From JALYQB01 sp035640155 (lineage in GTDB: Bacteria; Actinomycetota; Actinomycetes; Mycobacteriales; Pseudonocardiaceae): a stretch of 16,449 bases of DNA. The stretch is taken from NCBI GenBank assembly GCA_035640155.1, contig DASQWR010000225.1, positions 1 through 16,449 on the forward strand. Direction: 5' to 3'. This document shows, piece by piece, positions 7,693 through 14,024 of this stretch (positions within the stretch are counted from its first letter, which is position 1; every line of letters starts with the position of its first letter). The position numbers were made by a program, and so were the translations under genes. The notes beneath the pieces were generated by a model. That model made no database searches, was not told where the DNA came from, and worked only from the letters and a program-made list of their open reading frames with translations.

Positions 7693-9303
7693 GTGGGTCG
7701 AAGAGCCGCGCCGCCCGTCAGCCCCCGGATCGTCGACGCCGAGACCGCCCCGCTCCCGCTCCCGGTCCCTCGGCACCGGTCACCGCGGAACCTCGGCCGG
7801 GCGCGGGGCCTCGGGCGGGCGCTGCTGATCACCGCCGCCGCCGCCGTGCTGCCCGGCTCCGGCCACCTGCTGCTGCGACGACGGGTGGGCTGGCTCATCC
7901 TCTGCGGCTTCGTGGGGCTGCTCGGTGCTGCCGCCGTACTCGTCCTGAGGGTGCCGCGCTCGGCGCTGCTGGAGTACGGGCTGTCCACCCAAGTGCTCCG
8001 CATCGCGATCGTCGGCTGCGCGCTGCTCGGGCTGGCCTGGGTGGCGGTCGTGCTGCGCACCTACGTGTTGGCCAGGCCGCGCCGGCTCCGCACCGGCCCT
8101 CGGGTGGGCGGGGCCGGCGTCGCGCTGCTGCTCTGCCTGGCCGTGCTCGCCCCGTTCGGCTTTGGGGCCTACCTCGCCAACACCCAGCGGAACCTGCTGG
8201 AGACGCTGTTTCCCCGCACTGGCGGTGCGAGCGACGCCGCCACGAGCGGTGCGAGCGACGCCCTAGTGATCGGCAAGCCCCGGATCAACATCTTCCTCAT
8301 CGGCAGCGACGCCGGTCGGGACCGGGACGGCATCCGCACCGACACCCTGGTGGTGGCCAGCATCGACACCCGCACGGGCCGGACCACCCTGTTCAGCCTG
8401 CCCCGCAACATCGAGTTCGCGCAGTTCCCGCCGAGCTCACCGATGGCACGGCGGTTCCCCAGTGGGTTCCACGACTCCAGTGATCCAACGTCGGGCGACT
8501 ACCTGCTCAACGCGGTGTACGCCTATGGCAACGACTATCCCTGGCTCGCACCGGCCGGTCCCAGCCCGAACCGGGGGCTCAACCTGCTCAGCTCCTCGGT
8601 CACCCAGATGCTGGGGCTGACCATCGACTACTACATCCAGGTCGACATGCAGGGCTTCGCCACGATCATCGACGCCCTCGGCGGGCTCAACGTCGACGTG
8701 GGTCCGACCCCAATCCCGATGGGCGGCATCGGCCCGTTCGGCGGATCCGTGAAGCCGTTCGGGTACATCCCGCCGGGGCGCCAGCACCTCGAAGGGGAGC
8801 AGGCGCTGTGGTTCGCCCGGTCCCGCACGAACATTTCGGACTACGACCGAATGGGCCGCCAGCGCTGCCTGATCCAGTACCTGGTCGACCAGAAGAGCCC
8901 CATCGACGTGCTGCAGAACTTCCAGGCAGTAGCCGCGGCGACCACCGACAGCCTGTCCACCAACATCCCGCGGAGCGTCCTGCCCGCGCTGGTGGCGCTG
9001 GCCCGCAAGGCCAGAGAACGGCCGTTGGAGAGCGTCTCCTTCGACCCGAGCCTGCCCGACCCGGGCGAGCCCGACGGCAGGTTCTCGACGGCGCGTCCGG
9101 ACTTCTGGTACATGCGCCGCGTCGTGCGCAGCGCACTGAACCCGAGCACGGCGCCCACTTCGACACCGGCCCAGACCACACCTACTCCGACAGCACAAGC
9201 TGGCTCCGCCGGAACCGAGGCCAGCGGCGAGGCCGCGCCACTCAGGGCCAGCGCCGCCCCCACCTCGCTGGCCGGCGCCTGCGGTCCGGCTGGGGTCCGG
9301 TAG
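7693..9303 (+). CDS. LytR-CpsA-Psr (LCP) family cell-wall glycopolymer transferase
   Basis: LCP proteins attach undecaprenyl-linked glycopolymers (arabinogalactan or teichoic-acid-like) to peptidoglycan outside the membrane. From GTG 7693 the product is 536 aa. A cytoplasmic basic N-terminus is followed by about four membrane segments (43-61, 66-85, 101-125, 142-162), then the LCP domain at about 197-400: INIFLIGSDAG, R215 and D217 in IRTDTLV, FSLPRN, and the basic cluster WFARSR...DYDRMGRQR (376-389). A Pro/Thr/Ala-rich tail follows; no LytR_C domain is present. The in-frame GTG at 7609 would add 28 residues but lacks a ribosome-binding site, whereas 7693 has GGGGAG at 7678-7683. The linker before the LCP domain holds two 15-bp copies of GGTGCGAGCGACGCC. 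The last codons run into VOC-like sequence, so the tail may have been altered by a deletion. Confidence 0.88.
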   Translation: MGRRAAPPVSPRIVDAETAPLPLPVPRHRSPRNLGRARGLGRALLITAAAAVLPGSGHLLLRRRVGWLILCGFVGLLGAAAVLVLRVPRSALLEYGLSTQVLRIAIVGCALLGLAWVAVVLRTYVLARPRRLRTGPRVGGAGVALLLCLAVLAPFGFGAYLANTQRNLLETLFPRTGGASDAATSGASDALVIGKPRINIFLIGSDAGRDRDGIRTDTLVVASIDTRTGRTTLFSLPRNIEFAQFPPSSPMARRFPSGFHDSSDPTSGDYLLNAVYAYGNDYPWLAPAGPSPNRGLNLLSSSVTQMLGLTIDYYIQVDMQGFATIIDALGGLNVDVGPTPIPMGGIGPFGGSVKPFGYIPPGRQHLEGEQALWFARSRTNISDYDRMGRQRCLIQYLVDQKSPIDVLQNFQAVAAATTDSLSTNIPRSVLPALVALARKARERPLESVSFDPSLPDPGEPDGRFSTARPDFWYMRRVVRSALNPSTAPTSTPAQTTPTPTAQAGSAGTEASGEAAPLRASAAPTSLAGACGPAGVR

Positions 9304-9843
9304 CGTACCTGGCCACTGATGACGCGGACGCCACGGCCCGGGTGGCCCGCGGCCGGCGCGAGCATCCTGGTGGAGCCGATGGACGTCGGCACCCAGGGGT
9401 GGATGCTGGTCGCCGTCGACCCGGCCGGCGCCGTCTTCGGCGCTTGGCAGGCCGGGGAGCACACCGGTGCGCAGCTGGTCAACGAGCCGGGCGCGTTCAC
9501 CTGGAATGAGCTGTACACCCCGGACCGCGCCAAGGCCAACGAGTTCTACGGCACGGTGTTCAGCTACGGCTACGAGCAGATCGGGGACGGCCAGGAGTTC
9601 GACTACACCGTGATGAAGGTCGACGGGCGGATCGTCGGCGGCCAGTTCCGGGCCGACGGACCGGCGCACTGGAAGGTCTACTTCGCGGTCACCAACGCGG
9701 ACGCGACGGCCGTCAGGGCCGGCAAGCTGGGGGGCTCCGTGCTGGACGAGCCGCACGACTCGCCGTACGGCAGGTGGAGCGAGCTGGCCGACCCTTGGGG
9801 AGCGCGGTTCAGCGTGATCGTCAGTGCCGACCCAGCCGGCTGA
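9285..9843 (+). pseudogene. VOC/glyoxalase-like two-domain protein, 5'-truncated and frameshifted
   Basis: The gene type is a tandem vicinal-oxygen-chelate protein. The frame at 9306-9344 reads AYLATDDADATARV, the end of the first VOC repeat, but the rest of the domain (AGASILVEPMDVG onward) is in the next frame, so a 1-nt insertion or equivalent sits near 9345-9355. The remaining frame to the TGA at 9841-9843 gives an intact second domain: MLVAVDPAGAVFGAWQ, GAFTWNELYTPD, EFYGTVFSY, HWKVYFAV, LADPWGARFSVI. Roughly the first 70 residues of a normal protein are absent; the upstream DNA is the end of the LCP gene. An ATG at 9319 would open a 174-aa frame, but its first dozen residues (TRTPRPGWP) do not look native. 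A short functional protein from 9319 cannot be excluded. Confidence 0.7.
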
Positions 9844-9869
9844 GGGCACCTCGTCGATCAGCAGAGATC

Positions 9870-9908
9870 GGTGCCCCCGGTGCGACTCGAACGCACACTG
9901 GACGGGTG
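9870..9908 (-). tRNA. tRNA gene 3' fragment (T-arm and acceptor only), likely attachment-site scar
   Basis: Read on the minus strand, this is the 3' part of a tRNA: ACCCGTCCAGT, a perfect T-arm (GTGCG, loop TTCGAGT, CGCAC; 9880-9896), then the acceptor strand CGGGGGC, discriminator A and CC. Resemblance stops in the anticodon-stem region: no anticodon loop, D-arm or matching GCCCCCG acceptor strand follows within the next 60 nt. Phages and integrative elements recombine at exactly this part of tRNA genes and leave a duplicated 3' end, so this is probably att-site residue. The sequence recalls actinobacterial tRNA-Leu, but identity cannot be fixed without the anticodon. Confidence 0.7.
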
Positions 9909-10681
9909 TGAGACTTGTTACGTTCTGGCGGTCCACGGTAGGCGGTGATGGTGTGTTGTGGCTGGTCAGCGCCCATTACGGCCTCCATGGTGTTCGACCG
10001 CGATGTGCTGCGAGCGGTCATAAACGGTGGGCAAAACGGCGGGTTGATCTTGTCGGTTTGCGGCTCCTCAGACAGTCATCGCACTCCAACCCGCTGATCG
10101 AGCGGCAGTGGTGTCGTCATGTGCCGTCATCGGCTCCGGTGCTGATCAGAGCCGGTGAGTCGCCCCTCGATCATGGTCGGTGGTCACCCGTGCAGCCCGG
10201 TGTCGCGTCGTAAGCGGCGAGCTCAACGCCATATTGATCATGCCTGTTCGGCACGGTGACGAGGGCAAGGATGGCGGTCGTGCCACGGCGCAGCGACGCC
10301 GTAGACGTCCTGGTCGCCGACGGGCCCGGCGTGGATGACCAACGACCGAGGGACCCTCTGACCTCTACGGTGTCAATGAGGACATGGTGGGTTACGCCTT
10401 GATGGGCGGTGTCATCGTCTGTCGCCTGACCGGCGGGAAGGTGTCGGCGCGTGCGCGGTCGTGATGGCGACTGGCGGGGGTTGTGCTGCCTGGCTGCTGC
10501 CGAACAAGCAGGCCCTCGTGCACTGTCGCATGAAGGATCGCATCCAGTGCTGAGTATCGGTGCGTTGCCCAGCTTCTCTTGTAACTTAACCATCTACCAT
10601 TGTCGACAGTGCAACCGCACCATCATGCGTGATTTTTGATTTCGCAGACCAGCGCCATATCGTGCCTTCTTAGGTTCGATT
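9909..10681. other. Non-coding or decayed island DNA
   Basis: No convincing intact gene is present in these roughly 770 nt. Open frames exist on both strands (for example + 9824-10213 and - 10171-10593), but their composition is unlike real proteins and they lack good ribosome-binding sites and recognisable motifs. Around 10260-10395 on the minus strand, HHVLIDTV in one frame and VGDQDVYGVA in another faintly recall the catalytic core of IS5-type transposases, which would be a frameshifted relic. Base composition becomes more AT-rich toward the right. The location next to the tRNA fragment is where an integrase would be expected, but none is recognisable. Confidence 0.5.
10260..10395 (-). pseudogene. 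Possible IS5-type transposase relic (weak)
   Basis: The minus-strand segment reads THHVLIDTV (10364-10390) and, after a frame change, GPVGDQDVYGVA (about 10295-10335). IS5/IS427-group transposases have RHxLVDTLGLL followed closely by a hydrophobic strand and xxVQDRDGA, which this imitates in order and spacing. The match is short and needs a frameshift, so it is only a suggestion. Confidence 0.25.
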
Positions 10682-10720
10682 GCCCCCACGTGAGGTGTTG
10701 TCTACTTGTGGAGTGGGGGC
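10682..10720. terminator. Inverted repeat just after the dioxygenase gene
   Basis: GCCCCCAC (10682-10689) and GTGGGGGC (10713-10720) form a perfect 8-bp stem around a 23-nt loop, starting 12 nt after the minus-strand dioxygenase stop. It could act as a factor-dependent terminator or a 3'-stabilising hairpin. There is no T-run, so intrinsic termination is uncertain. Confidence 0.35.
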
Positions 10721-10731
10721 GTGGGCAGGAC

Positions 10732-11541
10732 TTAGAGCAGCTCGTGGCCAAGGGGAGAAATGGGATCACCGCTCCGTGTCACGAGAAAATTCGGTCTCGG
10801 ATTCTTCACCTCGCGGAGGCGGTTGTCGACACTGTTGTATGTCATGAACAACATCGTGCGGTCGAACGGTGACATGTTTTGAGGGGAGCCGTGGACGACA
10901 TTGGGGGCGAAGAACAAAACCGTCCCCGGTTCCCCCATCGCGGCGGTTATTCCATGCTTGTGTGCCAATTCAAAAACGACGTGATTGGGTACAGTGTAAT
11001 TCACACCCGCAGTGAAGTTCGAGGTCCAACGCTGCGTATCGGATGCGGCCGGTCCGGACCGCTCGACCGGTATCAAGCCCGAGCGGTGCGAACCTGGTAT
11101 CAGCAGAAGTGGCCCGTTGGTTTCGTCCGCCCGATCAATGAATATGACGGCGGTCAAAGCCTGGGGAGCGGGCATACCGTCCTCGTGGTGCCAGTAGCTG
11201 AAGTCCTGGTGCCATCGCCACATATCTCCTTTGAATGCTCGCTTCATGTTGACCTTGAACTGATAGACATAGACATTCGAGTCCAACAGTCGCCGGGTGG
11301 GGATGAGTATTTTCGGGTGCCGGACAAGCCGCGCGAAGAACTCGTTGGTAAGATGCGTTCCGCGCAGGCCCGCCAGCGTGTCACCATCTTTCTCGAGCAT
11401 CCGTCCCGGGGTGGCATCCGTGGCTGAAAGCTCAATGTTTTCCCTGATCTCCGCGACTTCTTCATGCATGAGGTTAGGGATGAGCAAAAAGCCCTGATCG
11501 GTGTACTTCTCGATCTGATCGAGAGTAGGTTCAATCCGCAT
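10732..11541 (-). CDS. Phytanoyl-CoA dioxygenase (PhyH) family Fe(II)/2-oxoglutarate hydroxylase, EctD-like
   Basis: The 269-aa product is a non-haem iron, 2-oxoglutarate-dependent oxygenase. The iron triad is H111 and D113 in WRWHQDFSYWHHEDGMP and H217 in APNVVHGSP; R228 (FDRTM), 11 residues later, is placed to bind 2-oxoglutarate. NGPLLLIPGSHR (142-153) is the usual PhyH core. The first motif closely resembles the ectoine hydroxylase signature (WHSDFETWHxEDGMP), with S to Q, E to S and T to Y changes, so it is a relative but probably not a true EctD; no ectoine genes are nearby. ATG 11541 has GAGGAG at 11546-11551 and an AT-rich stretch upstream (TAAAAT). Base composition is visibly lower in GC than the flanks, which suggests horizontal acquisition. 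The substrate is unknown; amino-acid or natural-product hydroxylation is possible. Confidence 0.85.
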   Translation of the reverse strand: MRIEPTLDQIEKYTDQGFLLIPNLMHEEVAEIRENIELSATDATPGRMLEKDGDTLAGLRGTHLTNEFFARLVRHPKILIPTRRLLDSNVYVYQFKVNMKRAFKGDMWRWHQDFSYWHHEDGMPAPQALTAVIFIDRADETNGPLLLIPGSHRSGLIPVERSGPAASDTQRWTSNFTAGVNYTVPNHVVFELAHKHGITAAMGEPGTVLFFAPNVVHGSPQNMSPFDRTMLFMTYNSVDNRLREVKNPRPNFLVTRSGDPISPLGHELL

Positions 11542-11612
11542 TTCGCTCCTCTTGAAATTTTAAAGTAGACAGTCACTCCAGCCCCACATGCCACAGCTGA
11601 CCCAGGTGATAG

Positions 11613-11834
11613 CTACAAACCGGGCACCGAACGATCCTCTGCCTCGACCGGGCGCGCGCTGATGTTCACCATGTCCTTGATCTTTCCCCTGGTAGAGCTC
11701 ACCCGGGACCGGGCTACACGCCGTGCCCGGCCCTGCCGCAGGGCGATCTTGAGCTCGGTCCGCAGCCCACCCCGCGCCTGCAGGTACAGACACTCATCGA
11801 TGGTCTCGTGCGAGGCGCGCATCTCCGACTCATC
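11613..11834 (-). pseudogene. IS30-family transposase fragment
   Basis: The minus-strand frame reads DESEMRASHETI, then LYLQARGGLRTEL, RSR, RGKIKDMVNISARP and EAEDRSVPG before a stop. This follows the central region of actinobacterial IS30 transposases (MxVSHETIYxxLYVQGRGxLRxEL ... ISxRPxEVxDRxVPGHWEGD). The catalytic DDE core should start with HWEGD immediately after VPG, but the sequence diverges there (about 11620), and an in-frame stop lies just upstream of DESEM. Both ends are therefore missing. Terminal inverted repeats were not seen. It lies about 70 nt upstream of the dioxygenase start, so the IS may have been involved in bringing that gene in. Confidence 0.72.
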
Positions 11835-11930
11835 TCCACCCTATCCATCGCTCGAAATTACTGGTACGATATCAGGATGTCGGCTTGACCATTTGAGCCT
11901 GCTTTGTGAATAAGCCTTCAGGGGTGGTCG

Positions 11931-12062
11931 CTACGGCAGGTGCCTGACTGTCTGTTGCTGCACGAAAGCATCAACGGTGGCCTGAGTTGTGTCATCGACA
12001 TTGAGGCCAGCGTGTACGAACGTGTCGGTCCCTTCAGCGATTGTCGTGAAGGGCGGCCTCAT
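11931..12062 (-). CDS. Small ORF or C-terminal gene remnant of unknown function
   Basis: A 43-codon minus-strand frame (ATG 12062, stop TAG 11931-11933) has protein-like composition: MRPPFTTIAEGTDTF, then HAGLNVDDTTQATVDAFV and a short tail. It looks like the C-terminal helix region of a larger enzyme, but I do not recognise the family. An in-frame TAG lies about 45 nt upstream of the ATG. It has no strong ribosome-binding site. The rest of 11835-12143 shows nothing else I can support. Confidence 0.3.
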   Translation of the reverse strand: MRPPFTTIAEGTDTFVHAGLNVDDTTQATVDAFVQQQTVRHLP

Positions 12063-12143
12063 CGAAGCTCTGGCGGTTCCGACGTCCTGCGAGTCACATG
12101 GCAGCTAGGTGCCGACGCCTGACCTAACCGGCGCAACCGCCGC

Positions 12144-12500
12144 TTATCCGGCTCGCATCAGGGGTGCGACGTTCGTGGGGTCGGCGCCCTGCTGGATATA
12201 CAGTTCGGCCCAGGCACGGTCGGCCTTGGAGGGAGGAGCCCCGTCGCAGTAGGGCTTGCTGCCGTGGGCGGTGTAGTAACGCAGCACGGCGAGTATCTCG
12301 CCTGGTTTGCTGCGCTGCGGGTCGGTGTAGCGGGAGCCGGGTGGCTCGGGCTGGTGCTGCAGGCAACTGATCTGCCTGCCGCCCTGGTTGTCGAAGACCG
12401 GGCCGGGGTCGTTGGCGCACCCGGCGGTGCCGAGCACGGCGATGGTGACCAGGGCGATGGCCAGGGTGGGGGTGGGCAGCAGTCGGCGGGGGCTGTGCAC
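12144..12500 (-). CDS. Small secreted lipoprotein of unknown function
   Basis: The 118-aa product begins with a basic N-terminus (HSPRRLLP), a hydrophobic stretch (11-23) and a lipobox-like GTAGC with Cys28 as the probable lipidated residue (T at -3 is tolerated but not ideal). Lgt, encoded in this window, would modify it. The mature part has two further cysteines (C46, C85), possibly disulfide-bonded, and the conserved-looking segments DNQGGRQISC and AVLRYYTAHGSKPYCDG. The GTG start at 12500 has GGAGA just upstream and lies 9 nt after the NicO stop, so it belongs to that operon. A 5-bp hairpin at 12129-12142 just after the stop is a weak terminator candidate. The family was not recognised. 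Confidence 0.7.
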   Translation of the reverse strand: MHSPRRLLPTPTLAIALVTIAVLGTAGCANDPGPVFDNQGGRQISCLQHQPEPPGSRYTDPQRSKPGEILAVLRYYTAHGSKPYCDGAPPSKADRAWAELYIQQGADPTNVAPLMRAG

Positions 12501-12509
12501 GGGGGTCTC

Positions 12510-14024
12510 CTACAGGGTGCCGGTGACGCTGCGGGCGATGAGTCCGAGCCCGACGATGAGCACGAGCGCGGCGGTGAGTGTCGGCGTGGCCGCGGTCAGC
12601 CGGGTGAGCCATCGGTTGTCCCGCGCCCGGGCCAGCCGGTGCTCGGCCCGGTCCCGGAGGGTTACCAGGAGCAGGCCCACGGCGGTGAGTGTTGCGGCCA
12701 TTCCGAGCCCGTAGCCGAGCACCAGCAGGACACCGAACCAGGTACGGCCCAGGCCGATCGCGGCGAAGAGGACGAGTAGCGCGGACGGGCTGGGTACCAG
12801 GCCCGCGGCCACGCCCATGCCGAGCAGGGCGGGCCGCCCGATCCGGCTGCTTCCGGCGCCAGTATGTCCGTGTCCGTGTCCGTGTCCGTGTCCGTGTCCG
12901 TGGGCGACGGCTGTGCTGATCAGTGTGGGAGTTGGTGTCGGGGTGAGGTCGGGGGTGGCCGCCCGCTGAGCCCGGATTGCGGTGCGGAGCAGTCCGGCGC
13001 CGATCACGGCCACGAGCAGCCCGCTCATCACACCCAGCCAGCTGAGCAGCTGCTCACCGGCCAAGACGGCGAACGCGCTGAGCAGCAGTCCGATGACCAG
13101 GACGCCAGCGGTATGGGTCACGGTCATGGTGCTGCCCACCAGCAGCGCATCCCGGGTGGTGCCGCGCCGGCCGGCGAGATAGGCGGCGATCAGGGTCTTG
13201 CCATGCCCGGGCAGCGCGGCGTGTGAAGCACCGAGCACCAGCGAGAGCAGCAGGGCCAGCATGCCCACCAGGGGTGTCAGTTGCGCGCCGACGAGCACGG
13301 TGAACCGGTCGCTGCCCCAGCCCAGCAACCGCTCGACACCGCTTGCCTGCGGGGCACCGGCCAGGCCACCCGGGCTGGTGGAGCTCGCCCTGCCGGGGAC
13401 GGTGCGCAACGTCACGTCCCGGACGTCGAGCGGTTCGGTGAGCAGGTCGTCCGGGTAATTGCGCAACTCGTCGCTGACGCTGCGCTCCGGCACCGGCGAC
13501 TCGGGCAGGCCGACGCCCTGGCCCACTGCGGTGATCTCCCGCCAGCCGATCCGATCGCCCCGGAACTCGTTGTGGAAGCTCAGCGTGGCCGGTTCGCCGA
13601 GTGCCGCCGGTGCACTGAGCCGGCAAGTCAGCCGGGTGGTGGGCAGGCCCGCTTCGCCTGCTGGGTTGCTCACCTGTGCGGAGCGCACCGCGAAGCGCAG
13701 CGCCTCGTCGTCCACCGCGGTGCGCACCGTGGTGGAGAGCCGGTCGCACTGCGCTGCGGCGTAGGCCCGTTGCTCGGCGCCGGACACCGTGGCGTCGCCG
13801 TCGGTGTCGAGCTGCGGACGTTGCTGCAGGGTGGGGATCTCCGCGCTGTCCACCACGACGAGCGCGTCCACCCGGTCGGGGTGGATCGTCAACCCGCTGT
13901 AGTGGTTGACCGTGAAGTTGCCCAGCGGGTGGGCCGACGCGGTGCCCGGGCTCACCAGGGCCAGTGCCGCGATCACCCCGGCCGGCACGGCCAGCCGGGC
14001 CGATCGGCGCAGCGCACGCCTCAT
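12510..14024 (-). CDS. NicO/RcnA-type nickel-cobalt transporter with exported N-terminal domain
   Basis: This 504-aa protein has three parts. A signal peptide ends near ASA-HP (31/32). An exported domain (about 32-240) follows, containing a perfect EF-hand-like loop DTDGDATVSGAE (73-84). A membrane domain with about six helices occupies 247-500. The transporter signatures are SHAALPGHGKT (267-277) and AGLVPSPSALLVL (407-419). A cytoplasmic or periplasmic loop carries seven alternating histidines (HGHGHG..., 375-387), a metal-binding stretch typical of the NicO superfamily, whose members export or import Ni2+/Co2+. The direction of transport here is not provable; RcnA-like efflux or metal delivery are both possible. 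ATG 14024 overlaps the TPR gene stop by ATGA. The His-Gly loop is encoded by a pure hexamer repeat. Confidence 0.82.
   Translation of the reverse strand: MRRALRRSARLAVPAGVIAALALVSPGTASAHPLGNFTVNHYSGLTIHPDRVDALVVVDSAEIPTLQQRPQLDTDGDATVSGAEQRAYAAAQCDRLSTTVRTAVDDEALRFAVRSAQVSNPAGEAGLPTTRLTCRLSAPAALGEPATLSFHNEFRGDRIGWREITAVGQGVGLPESPVPERSVSDELRNYPDDLLTEPLDVRDVTLRTVPGRASSTSPGGLAGAPQASGVERLLGWGSDRFTVLVGAQLTPLVGMLALLLSLVLGASHAALPGHGKTLIAAYLAGRRGTTRDALLVGSTMTVTHTAGVLVIGLLLSAFAVLAGEQLLSWLGVMSGLLVAVIGAGLLRTAIRAQRAATPDLTPTPTPTLISTAVAHGHGHGHGHGHGHTGAGSSRIGRPALLGMGVAAGLVPSPSALLVLFAAIGLGRTWFGVLLVLGYGLGMAATLTAVGLLLVTLRDRAEHRLARARDNRWLTRLTAATPTLTAALVLIVGLGLIARSVTGTL
12865..12900. repeat. Tandem hexamer repeat (TGTCCG)6
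   Basis: Six perfect copies of TGTCCG, CACGGA on the coding (minus) strand, encode the Gly-His alternation in the transporter loop. All codons are identical (CAC GGA), with no synonymous variation, as in a recently expanded or slippage-prone microsatellite. Copy-number changes would be in frame. Confidence 0.9.

Noticed and set aside
9824..10213. 129-codon plus-strand ORF after the VOC remnant
   Set aside because: It spans the tRNA fragment, has no recognisable motif and no ribosome-binding site; treated as chance.
10171..10593. 140-codon minus-strand ORF; LQEKLGN looked briefly like the end of a tyrosine recombinase
   Set aside because: The R-H-R-Y catalytic residues are not present around it, and the match is only a few residues long.
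10879..11427. 182-codon plus-strand ORF
   Set aside because: It is antisense to the dioxygenase, whose complete iron and 2-oxoglutarate motifs identify the real strand.
12865..12900. Short tandem repeat considered as a CRISPR or iteron array
   Set aside because: Units are 6 nt without spacers and lie in frame inside a coding sequence.
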